Shown here piece by piece: positions 53,553 through 61,174 of a DNA stretch of 64,000 nt. Numbering within the stretch: position 1 is the first letter of the stretch; each line of letters opens with the position of its first letter. The DNA lies in the NCBI GenBank assembly GCA_003963365.1, contig RXJG01000004.1:1281973-1345972 (forward strand). The letters are read 5' to 3'. The notes under the pieces were generated by a model. That model was not told where the DNA came from. It ran no database searches and saw only the letters and a list, made by a program, of their open reading frames with translations. The stretch is from Sphingobacteriales bacterium (GTDB lineage Bacteria > Bacteroidota > Bacteroidia > Chitinophagales > Chitinophagaceae). Made by a program: the position numbers and the translations under genes.

Positions 53553-53622
53553 ATGTTGTTAATTTGATAATTTGAAGATTTGGCAATTAGCCAATTGTAT
53601 TGATTTCTTTACTTACGAGGTG

Positions 53623-53630
53623 CGAAGGTA
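53623..53630 (-). promoter_or_regulatory. TACCTTCG -7 element of lpdA
   Basis: TAnnTTCG followed by CA, 71 bases upstream of the lpdA ATG. Confidence 0.4.
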
Positions 53631-53672
53631 ACTCATGGTAGGGAAATGGCAAAAGGGAGCTATTGTATGTAA

Positions 53673-54830
53673 TCAGCGTACCAAATAAAAAGTTTCTTTT
53701 AACTGAACCGGTTTATTTTCTACTATTCCTCTTAAAATATAAATATAAGTACCCAATGGTTTGGGAGATCCTTTATACGTACCATCCCAGCCAATTTCAG
53801 GATTATTCGTTGAAAAGATTTTTGTTCCAGACCTGTCATAAACAGCAAACTCCTGCAATATAACCGCTACATCCGGCGGTATGCGGAAGATATCATTTAA
53901 CCCGTCTCCATTAGGTGAAAATGCATTCGGCATGTACAGCCTGCGGAACACTTTTATTTTAATAGCTTCATTAACGGTGCAATTATTATTTACCAGTACT
54001 GATAAATGAAGTTCGGTCGCATTCAGTAATGGTACTGTTGTTGGTGATAAAGTTTGCGGATTAATTAAGTTGCCCGATGGAGACCATTAAAAGGAGAGAT
54101 AATCGGTACTTATCAAAGTATTAATCTGTAATTGTGTACCTGCCGGTACAACGGTATCTTTAGGTTGTATGTTGATGGTGGGCAGCAGTTTGGCATTAAT
54201 AACAATAGGGTTGGAGGCAACAGGAAACGGGTTACAGGGATTATCGGAAGTGACATAACAAATTACTTTATCATTATTATTTAATGAAGAGCTGGTGAAA
54301 TCCGGCTGAAACCCCATTGGTTGATCATTGATTTTCCATACATAAACCGGGTTTCTTCCACCATTTGTTACATCTGCAGAAAATTGTACTGGTGTACCGG
54401 GGCAAATATTATTGGTGGTAGCTCTTATACTAACAGAAGGCTGTGCATTTGTATATACATTAACGATAACAGTGTTAGAGGCGGCATTGTATGTTTCCAA
54501 ACCAGGAAATAAAGGATCAGCGGTTAACAGACATTGTATGGCATCACCTGTTCCAAGATCGGCTGTTGAATAAATATCTTTTGTCTCATTTGGAACAATA
54601 ACCCCGTTTTTCTTCCACTGATATGAAGGGTTAGCTCCTGCATTGGTAGCTGTGGCAGTAAAACTAATGGTGGCCCCTTTACATAAGTCAAGTGTACTGG
54701 CTACTATTTTTACAGAGGGTATTAAAAAAGTTTTTGAAGGCGTGGTAAACGCAATAAAAGGAACAAGCATAGCAATAGCTATTGCTGCCCTTTTTTGCTT
54801 TAATAATATAAAGGTATACAACAGTTCCAC
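53673..54830 (-). pseudogene. surface protein with T9SS/gliding-type (CHU_C) C-terminal domain, broken by one in-frame stop
   Basis: From ATG 54830 the frame encodes 247 residues: a signal-like start (ILLKQKRAAIAIAMLVPFIAF), then two PKD/Ig-like modules (ISFTATATNAGANPSYQWKKNGV and PVQFSADVTNGGRNPVYVWKIND). It meets TAA at 54087-54089. The same frame then continues without a shift for 137 more codons: WSPSGNLINPQTLSPTT, VNNNCTVNEAIKIKVFRR, then the CHU_C sorting domain MPNAFSPNGDGLNDIFRI ... GTYIYILRGIVENKPVQLKE, ending at 53673. One base change would restore a 385-residue protein. Loss of the C-terminal signal would block T9SS export and attachment. Confidence 0.88.
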
Positions 54831-54937
54831 CGGAGTAAATCGTTAGCGACCCTTTTACCTTCCTAAATTACAAAAAAAGCCCTATTGAAATGAATACTGT
54901 TTAACGGAGGCCGGGAATGTATTGCCAGATCCGTTAA

Positions 54938-55411
54938 TCAGCTGTGATGATACTTCTCGTTACGGTTAATACTGCAGGCCCGGTACACCTGTTCGGCTAA
55001 GATCAGCCGTACCAACTGATGCGGAAATACCAATTGAGAGAGACTCCATTTAAAATTGGCCCTTTTTAAAATGGCTTCATCTAATCCATAAGCGCCGCCA
55101 ATAAGGAATACAAGGTTTCGGGTGCTTTCGTTTGCCCTCTTCTGTATAAAATCCGATAGCCCTTCGCTGCTTAATTGTTTGCCTCTTTCATCTAATGCTA
55201 TTAAGTAATCTTCTTTCTGCAACCAGTCCAGCACTATTTCTCCTTCTTTCTTTTTTAAATCCATTTCACTCAGCATACCACTGTTCTTCGGCAAGGGGAT
55301 AATAGTCCATTCAACCGGGTAATACTTGGAGATGCGTTTGGTAAAATCTTCTATACCAGCCTTTACATAAGGCTCATGATTTTTACCAATGCTCCAGAAG
55401 GAAATTTTCAT
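54938..55411 (-). CDS. rlmH: 23S rRNA (pseudouridine1915-N3)-methyltransferase
   Basis: 157 residues, full length. SPOUT fold: FWSIGKNHEPYVKAGIEDF at the start, YLIALDERGKQLSSEGLSDFI, the SAM knot LVFLIGGAYGLDEAILKRA, and the C-terminal LSQLVFPHQLVRLILAEQVYRA with YHH at the end. All are typical of RlmH. TACATTTG (55416-55423) ends four bases before the ATG, so the message may be leaderless. Confidence 0.96.
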   Translation of the reverse strand: MKISFWSIGKNHEPYVKAGIEDFTKRISKYYPVEWTIIPLPKNSGMLSEMDLKKKEGEIVLDWLQKEDYLIALDERGKQLSSEGLSDFIQKRANESTRNLVFLIGGAYGLDEAILKRANFKWSLSQLVFPHQLVRLILAEQVYRACSINRNEKYHHS

Positions 55412-55415
55412 GGCT

Positions 55416-55423
55416 CAAATGTA
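55416..55423 (-). promoter_or_regulatory. TACATTTG -7 element predicting leaderless rlmH mRNA
   Basis: TAnnTTTG match four bases before the rlmH ATG at 55411. Confidence 0.45.
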
Positions 55424-55431
55424 GGGGGAAA

Positions 55432-55560
55432 TTAAAAAGTCAAAAGTCAAAATTCAAAAGTCAAAATCAAAAGTAAGGCTTTTAGTTTCTTTAAGTTTTA
55501 CCGGATCGGTATTTTAAGAATTGATAAGATCCCCATTTTTTACTTTTTACTTTTGACTTC
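55432..55560. repeat. AAAGTCAAAAGT short-word repeats in opposite orientations
   Basis: Left block (55432-55476): words such as AAAAAGTCAAAAGTCAAAATT repeated about five times. Right block (55534-55560): the reverse complement, ending ACTTTTTACTTTTGACTTC. The 58 bases between are unrelated. The right block shares 19 exact bases with the coding sequence at 16251-16280. Confidence 0.6.
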
Positions 55561-55617
55561 ACTCTGTACCGCTCATTTATTTTACTTTTCTTATTTTACA
55601 TCCATATTGTTTGTCTT

Positions 55618-58071
55618 ATGAGAATAGTTCCCTTCCTCATTTCTGCAGTTGTTACAGCTGGTTTGGTATATGCATTAAATAAAAAGCTTGGGCCTGCACC
55701 ACCACTGGGTAAATTTTTAAGTCCGCAACATGGCTTCTGGCAAAATGCTGATCCATCAGATATGGATTATAATGCCGATCTTAAACTGAACGGGTTAAAA
55801 GATGATGCTGAAGTTTATATTGATGACCGACTAGTGCCGCATGTATTTGTAAAGAATGAAACGGATGCTTATTTCGTACAGGGTTACCTGCATGCAAAGT
55901 TTCGTTTATGGCAAATGGAATTTCAAACACATGCTGCTGCTGGTAGAATCAGTGAGATACTGGGAGAGAACCCTAAAGTATTAAACTTTGACCGTGAGCA
56001 ACGCAGATTAGGAATGGTGTATGCTGCTGAAAAATCTTTGCAGGTAGTAGAAGCTGACCCGGATTCAAAAACAATTAATGATGCTTATACAGCAGGTGTG
56101 AATGCATGGATTGATGAACTGAAAGAAAGTGAACTGCCATTAGAATATAAACTGCTGGATTATGAACCGGAACACTGGACTAATTTAAAAACAGCGTTGT
56201 TCTTAAAATATATGAGTAAAGATCTGGCAGGAAGTGAAAATGATTTTGAATATACCAATGCTAAATCAATCTTTTCTGCTGAAGATTTCGAAAAACTCTA
56301 TCCGCTGGCTGCTGATTCATTAGATCCTATCATTCCAAAGGGAACACCGTTTACTGATACGGCGGTGGCATTAAAGATTCCTGCTACTGCTGATTCATTA
56401 TACTTCGCTAAAAAAGATACGGTAAAAATTAAAGAAACCAAACCTGATCCTGATAATGGAAGTAACAACTGGGCAGTGAGTGGTAAGAAAACAAGAAGTG
56501 GGTATCCTATTCTGTGCAATGATCCACACTTAGCACTCAATCTTCCTTCACTTTGGTTTGAGATGCAGTTAAGCACACCAACATATAATGCATATGGAGC
56601 TACCTTCCCCGGTGCACCGGCAGTTATTATTGGATTTAATGATAGTTGTTCCTTCGGCTTTACCAATAGCGGGAGAGATGTGAGAGATTATTATGAAATC
56701 ACTTTCCGTGATTCCACCAGGATGGAATATAAATTCAATAATGAATGGAAGAAAACAAACTGGAGAGTAGAGACAATTAAAGTAAAAGGCAAGCCTGATT
56801 ATATTGATAGTGTAGCGTATATACCAGAGTTTGGCCCCGTAATGTATGACCGTTCTTTTACCGATAATAACCGCACAGACAGTAAACATTATTATGCTTG
56901 TCGCTGGAAAGCACATGATCCCAGCAATGAAATAGAAATATTTATTGGGTTAGACAGGGCAAAGAATTATACTGATTATGCAGAAGCGATTAAGAACTTA
57001 CATACACCCGGACAAAACTGTGTGTTTGCCTGCAAGAATGGTGATATTGCTTTATGGTGCCAGGGAGAATTTCCTGCCAAATGGAAAGACCAGGGAAAAT
57101 TTGTAATGCCGGGGACAGATAGTTCCTATCTATGGCAATCCATGATTCCTCAATATCAAAACCCGCATCAGCATAATCCTGCAAGAAATTTTGTGAGCAG
57201 TGCTAACCAGGTGCCGGTGGATATTACTAACTATCCATACTATCTCGGTGGCAGCTATCCATTGTATCGTGGTATCAGTATTAACCGCCGCTTATCAGCA
57301 ATGGATAGCGGAACAGTTACGGTAGATGAAATGAAAAAACTGCAGACGGATAATTACAATGTGTTTGCCGAATACACCAGGCCGTTGTTATTAAAATATA
57401 TTGATGCCACTAATCTGAATGATGAGGAAAGAAAATATCTTGACCAGTTAAGAAACTGGAACCTGCGGAATGATATTAATGAAACTGGTCCCACCATTTT
57501 TAATTTATGGTATGATACTTTGCAGGTAAAAACATATGGCGATGAATTAAACAAAACCAGCTTACCGTTGCACTGGCCTGAAGCCAGTACTTTATCAGAA
57601 GCATTGGCAAAAGACCCGTCGTATAAATTTATTGATAACATTAACACACCGCAAAAAGAAACAGCAACAGATATAATTACGGCTGCCTTTAAAGCTGCTG
57701 TGCCGGTGATGAAAGATGCAGAAGCCAATAATAAATTAACATGGGCCGCTTTTAAAGATACCCATGTGAGTCACCTCACCAAACAAATGGCCTTTAGCAG
57801 GGAACATTTACCCATTGGCGGTGGTAATCATATCATCAATGCAACAAAAGCAGATCATGGTCCCAGCTGGAGAATGATTGTGGAGATGACACCAGAAACC
57901 AACGCCTGGGGTGTTTATCCCGGCGGACAAAATGGAAACCCCGGCAGTAAATACTACGATATGTTTATTGATAAATGGGCGGAGGGAGAATATTATCCGC
58001 TGTGGCTGATGAAAACATCGGAGAAAAATGATAATCGGGTGAAGTGGGTAATGAAGTTGAGTAAGGGATAA
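55618..58071 (+). CDS. penicillin acylase-family Ntn hydrolase
   Basis: 817 residues. N-terminal membrane anchor or signal (FLISAVVTAGLVYAL), then the alpha region (DAYFVQGYLHAKFRLWQMEF, typical of the family) and a linker. Autocatalytic cleavage before Ser282 (SNNWAVSGKK) would expose the N-terminal nucleophile of the beta chain. Later landmarks: NDPHLALNLPSLWFEMQL, NSGRDVRDYYEI, and the oxyanion Asn-like region. Family members cleave amides, including beta-lactams and acyl-homoserine lactones; the natural substrate here is unknown. Periplasmic or membrane-bound. Confidence 0.93.
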   Translation: MRIVPFLISAVVTAGLVYALNKKLGPAPPLGKFLSPQHGFWQNADPSDMDYNADLKLNGLKDDAEVYIDDRLVPHVFVKNETDAYFVQGYLHAKFRLWQMEFQTHAAAGRISEILGENPKVLNFDREQRRLGMVYAAEKSLQVVEADPDSKTINDAYTAGVNAWIDELKESELPLEYKLLDYEPEHWTNLKTALFLKYMSKDLAGSENDFEYTNAKSIFSAEDFEKLYPLAADSLDPIIPKGTPFTDTAVALKIPATADSLYFAKKDTVKIKETKPDPDNGSNNWAVSGKKTRSGYPILCNDPHLALNLPSLWFEMQLSTPTYNAYGATFPGAPAVIIGFNDSCSFGFTNSGRDVRDYYEITFRDSTRMEYKFNNEWKKTNWRVETIKVKGKPDYIDSVAYIPEFGPVMYDRSFTDNNRTDSKHYYACRWKAHDPSNEIEIFIGLDRAKNYTDYAEAIKNLHTPGQNCVFACKNGDIALWCQGEFPAKWKDQGKFVMPGTDSSYLWQSMIPQYQNPHQHNPARNFVSSANQVPVDITNYPYYLGGSYPLYRGISINRRLSAMDSGTVTVDEMKKLQTDNYNVFAEYTRPLLLKYIDATNLNDEERKYLDQLRNWNLRNDINETGPTIFNLWYDTLQVKTYGDELNKTSLPLHWPEASTLSEALAKDPSYKFIDNINTPQKETATDIITAAFKAAVPVMKDAEANNKLTWAAFKDTHVSHLTKQMAFSREHLPIGGGNHIINATKADHGPSWRMIVEMTPETNAWGVYPGGQNGNPGSKYYDMFIDKWAEGEYYPLWLMKTSEKNDNRVKWVMKLSKG

Positions 58072-58165
58072 GTAAAAAGTAAAAATTCACAATACAGGAA
58101 GGATGATAAAGTTAGGATGCTTTTCATCTTCAAATTATCAAATCACCAAATCTTCAAATCAAACA
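58072..58165. repeat. short-word repeat region after the acylase gene
   Basis: GTAAAAAGTAAAAATTC right after the acylase stop, then CAAATTATCAAATCACC and AAATCTTCAAATCAAAC running up to the next ATG. Both are low-complexity variants of TCAAATC/AAAGTA words. Confidence 0.45.
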
Positions 58166-58166
58166 C

Positions 58167-58514
58167 ATGAAATTTTACATATCCATCATACTAACTGCTT
58201 TATTAAGTTTTGCCTTTGGAATGTATATGCCGTGGTGGAGCATTGCCCTGGCGGCATTTATTATAGCAGTGGTAATACCACAAACCCCGGGTAAATCTTT
58301 TATCACGGGTTTTATTGCATTGTTTTTATTATGGGGCATACTGGCATTTTATATTGACGTGCAGAATGAACATATACTTTCCCAAAGAGTGGCAGAGCTC
58401 ATCATTAAATCCAAATCATCATTTGTGATGATATTGCTTACCGCATTGATTGGTGCATTGGTAGGTGGGTTTGCAGCGTTGAGTGGGAGTTATTTGAGGA
58501 AGACAGGGAAATGA
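58167..58514 (+). CDS. small polytopic membrane protein
   Basis: 115 residues with about four hydrophobic segments: FYISIILTALLSFAFGMY, WWSIALAAFIIAVVIPQ, SFITGFIALFLLWGILAFYI, and SFVMILLTALIGALVGGFAALSGSYL. Between the third and fourth is DVQNEHILSQRVAELIIKSK. No transport or enzyme motif. Found 95 bases after the acylase gene; function unknown. Confidence 0.7.
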   Translation: MKFYISIILTALLSFAFGMYMPWWSIALAAFIIAVVIPQTPGKSFITGFIALFLLWGILAFYIDVQNEHILSQRVAELIIKSKSSFVMILLTALIGALVGGFAALSGSYLRKTGK

Positions 58515-58966
58515 TTGTTTAACTTCTCTGCGTTAATCCCTGTTACTTTTCTTATTATCGGTTAAATGACTTTGCAACTTCAAGTATAGGTCTTGAGGCT
58601 GTCTGCTTCGGGTTTCCTTTGGATCAAGTCCCTCTAATAACTGAATTGATCCCAAGAAGGTACGGTGATGGTATGAAGCAAAGACTTGGTTTATCTTTTC
58701 TTATCGGTAGGTGTTCCACCAATAGAAACTGTGATGATGCCGTTACGATTTTTGTATATTATTTAATGCAGTTATTTGATTCTGGCATTCCGGCCGGAGA
58801 AGACACGGGCCGGTAAAAAAATTCTGTTTTACTTTTTTTGTTAACTTCATTACCAGTTTTTCAATCACCTTCAGTTGCCGGCCGGGTACAGCAACAAATA
58901 CCAGCCTGGCGGCAAACCTTGAACGTTAACAGCTATTCCCTGTGGTATTCAATTTAAAGACTTACA
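58515..58966. other. 452-base gap with no supported gene
   Basis: The only open stretch of note is on the plus strand ending at 58816 (about 90 codons, no ATG near its start: EAVCFGFPLDQVPLITELIP, DDAVTIFVYYLMQLFDSGIP). It has no recognisable domain. The sequence also has a GGCCGGAGAAGACACGGGCCGG inverted repeat at about 58792. It may be a decayed gene or just spacer. Confidence 0.35.
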
Positions 58967-59791
58967 ATGAAAGAACTAACTGACCCGGCAAAAATAAAAG
59001 CAGCAAATACATACAACGCTGCAGCTGATTATTTTGACGATAAGGCGCTTTCTTTTTGGAATAAGTACGGCACCAATACTGTTAATCGTTTATACCAGGA
59101 ACCTGGAATGAAAGTGATAGATGTAGCCTGCGGAAGCGGTGCGTCTGCATTACCTGCTGCCTTGGCAGTTGGAGAGTCGGGAAATGTTGTTGCCATAGAC
59201 CTTGCACAAAACCTTTTAGATTTGGGAGCAGCGAAAGCATATAGATTAGGGTTGCAAAATATCCAATTCATAATGGGCGACATGACTGACCTGGGATATC
59301 CGGATAACAGCTTTGATGCTGTTATTTGTGTGTTTGGCATTTTTTTCGTTCCTGACATGGCTTCCCTGCTAAAGGAATTGTGGCGGGTAATAAAACCAAA
59401 AGGTAAACTTGCTGTTACCACATGGGGGCCTAATCTTTTTGCCCCACTTTATGATGTTTGGAAGGAGGAAGTAAAAAAAGAAAGGCCAGATTTATATTCT
59501 TCTTTTAATCCCTGGGATAGAATAACTGATGTACAATCACTAACGGAGTTATTTAATTCAGCAGGCATAAAAACAGTTGATGTTGTAGCAGAAAACAGCT
59601 CACATATACTGGAAACACCCGACGATTGGTGGAGAATTGTATTAGGATCAGGTTTTCGATGGACCATTGACAAATTAGGAGCCGAAGCAGCGATCAGCGT
59701 TCGGAATAAAAATCTCGAATGGATAAAAACCAACAATATTAAATCCATTGAAACAAATGTAATTTATGGATTCGCCTCAAAGGAAGAGTAG
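58967..59791 (+). CDS. class I SAM-dependent methyltransferase (UbiE/COQ5-like)
   Basis: 274 residues. Motif I VIDVACGSGASALPAALAVG, acidic NVVAIDLAQNLLDLGAAKA, post-motif FIMGDMTDLGYPDNSFDAVICVFGIFFVPDM, and LKELWRVIKPKGKLAVTTWGPN place it in the UbiE-type methyltransferases. A long C-terminal part (TDVQSLTELFNSAGIKTVDVVAEN, ETPDDWWRIVLGSGFRW) resembles lipid or small-molecule enzymes. Not the quinone UbiE itself; substrate unknown. The region before it is an unassigned 452-base gap. Confidence 0.87.
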   Translation: MKELTDPAKIKAANTYNAAADYFDDKALSFWNKYGTNTVNRLYQEPGMKVIDVACGSGASALPAALAVGESGNVVAIDLAQNLLDLGAAKAYRLGLQNIQFIMGDMTDLGYPDNSFDAVICVFGIFFVPDMASLLKELWRVIKPKGKLAVTTWGPNLFAPLYDVWKEEVKKERPDLYSSFNPWDRITDVQSLTELFNSAGIKTVDVVAENSSHILETPDDWWRIVLGSGFRWTIDKLGAEAAISVRNKNLEWIKTNNIKSIETNVIYGFASKEE

Positions 59792-59796
59792 CACTC

Positions 59797-59850
59797 TTAA
59801 CCTTCAACCCTTCAACACTTAAACCTTTAAACCATTCAACCTTCAACGCT
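59797..59850. repeat. CCTTCAACCCTTCAACACTT short-word repeat
   Basis: ACCTTCAACCCTTCAACAC and further TTAAACC, ATTCAACC, TTCAACG words fill the gap before trhO, directly upstream of its promoter. Confidence 0.5.
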
Positions 59851-59856
59851 AATTCC

Positions 59857-59864
59857 TATCTTTG
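59857..59864 (+). promoter_or_regulatory. TATCTTTG -7 promoter element of trhO
   Basis: Perfect TAnnTTTG followed by CC, 69 bases before the trhO ATG. Confidence 0.5.
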
Positions 59865-59932
59865 CCCCGCTTTAAGAATTTTGCCCAACCTGCAATTGGG
59901 ATTCTGCAAGCACAGGATTAAAATTCAAACTC

Positions 59933-61009
59933 ATGGCACAATTACACAACCGCATCTCCCGTAAGGAGCTGAAAGAGCTTATACAGAACGATCCCACCCC
60001 ACGTACTACTATTTCTTTTTACAACTATGTACATATTGACGATCCCGTAAAATTCAGGAACGATCTGTATGTGGCGTTTAAACAATTAGGTGTACTCGGC
60101 AGAATTTACATTGCACAGGAAGGCATTAATGCGCAAATGAGTGTACCTACCGCCAATTTTGAAGCGTTTAAAACACATTTGTATTCATTGGATGGTTTTA
60201 ATGGATTGCGGTTAAATATTGCAGTGGATGATGACGCCCGCCTGAACGATCCAGTCGGGCAGGGCAAATCATTTTTTGTACTGGATATAAAAGTGCGTAA
60301 CAAAATTGTGGCTGATGGTATTAATGATCCATCTTTTGATATGCGCAATAAAGGCCGTTATGTAAATGCGGAGCAAATGAATGAACTGCTGAAGGATAAA
60401 GAAACAGTGGTGATTGATATGCGTAATCATTACGAATACGAAGTAGGTCATTTTGATAATGCGTTAGAAATTCCCAGTGATACTTTCCGTGAACAACTAC
60501 CCATGGCGGTTGATATGATGAAGGAAAATAAAGACAAGAATATCATCATGTACTGCACAGGAGGTATCCGTTGCGAAAAGGCAAGTGCGTATATGCTTCA
60601 CCAGGGTTTTAAAAATGTGTTTCACCTGGAAGGCGGCATTATCAACTACGCAAAACAGATCAAAGAAAAAGGGTTAGACAGTAAGTTCATTGGAAAGAAC
60701 TTTGTATTTGATGAGAGGCTGGGAGAGCGGATCACTCCTGATATTATTGCTCATTGTCACCAATGCGGTAAACCTGCCGATACACATACTAACTGCAAAA
60801 ATGATGGTTGTCACCTGTTATTTATTCAATGCGAAGAGTGTGCGGCTAAATATGATGGTTGCTGCAGTAAAGAATGTCAAACGGTTTATAATATGCCTGT
60901 TGAAGAGCAAAAAAAATTGCGGGCAGGTATTGATAAAGGACGTATGGTCTTTAATAAGTCAAAGGCTGGAAGGTTAAGACCAAAGCTAAATGAAAAGAAA
61001 AAGTTCTGA
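59933..61009 (+). CDS. trhO: tRNA uridine-34 hydroxylase, rhodanese-domain
   Basis: 358 residues. N-terminal acylphosphatase-like domain ([38 protein letters not shown]), middle rhodanese domain ([29 protein letters not shown]) with active-site Cys in [18 protein letters not shown], and a C-terminal Cys-rich zinc-like region ([42 protein letters not shown]). TrhO (formerly YceA) makes 5-hydroxyuridine at the wobble position of tRNA. The promoter is at 59857-59864. Confidence 0.95.
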   Translation: MAQLHNRISRKELKELIQNDPTPRTTISFYNYVHIDDPVKFRNDLYVAFKQLGVLGRIYIAQEGINAQMSVPTANFEAFKTHLYSLDGFNGLRLNIAVDDDARLNDPVGQGKSFFVLDIKVRNKIVADGINDPSFDMRNKGRYVNAEQMNELLKDKETVVIDMRNHYEYEVGHFDNALEIPSDTFREQLPMAVDMMKENKDKNIIMYCTGGIRCEKASAYMLHQGFKNVFHLEGGIINYAKQIKEKGLDSKFIGKNFVFDERLGERITPDIIAHCHQCGKPADTHTNCKNDGCHLLFIQCEECAAKYDGCCSKECQTVYNMPVEEQKKLRAGIDKGRMVFNKSKAGRLRPKLNEKKKF

Positions 61010-61110
61010 ATGTATCGTAAAAAAGCCATCCCGTTTCGAGTAAAATCCCTTTTTATTTATTAGTACATACGTTTTGTAATAAATACACGTTATCACTGTA
61101 TTATTCCCAT

Positions 61111-61143
61111 CAGGTTATTTTTAAATTAATATTTTATAACCTG
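61111..61143. promoter_or_regulatory. 8-bp inverted repeat upstream of the adhesin gene
   Basis: CAGGTTAT (61111-61118) and ATAACCTG (61136-61143) flank a 17-base A/T-only spacer, 31 bases before the ATG at 61175. It could be an operator or an mRNA hairpin. Confidence 0.35.
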
Positions 61144-61174
61144 TGGGCAATGATTTTTTCTAATTGAAAATCTT

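Noticed and set aside
54087..54089. TAA as a programmed recoding (readthrough) site
   Set aside because: No stimulatory structure or rare-codon context is visible, and stop readthrough into a sorting domain is not known in this phylum; a nonsense mutation or read error is simpler.
58619..58816. 65-codon ORF as a gene
   Set aside because: Starts with TTG in the middle of a longer start-less frame and shows no domain; kept only as a possible remnant in a gap.
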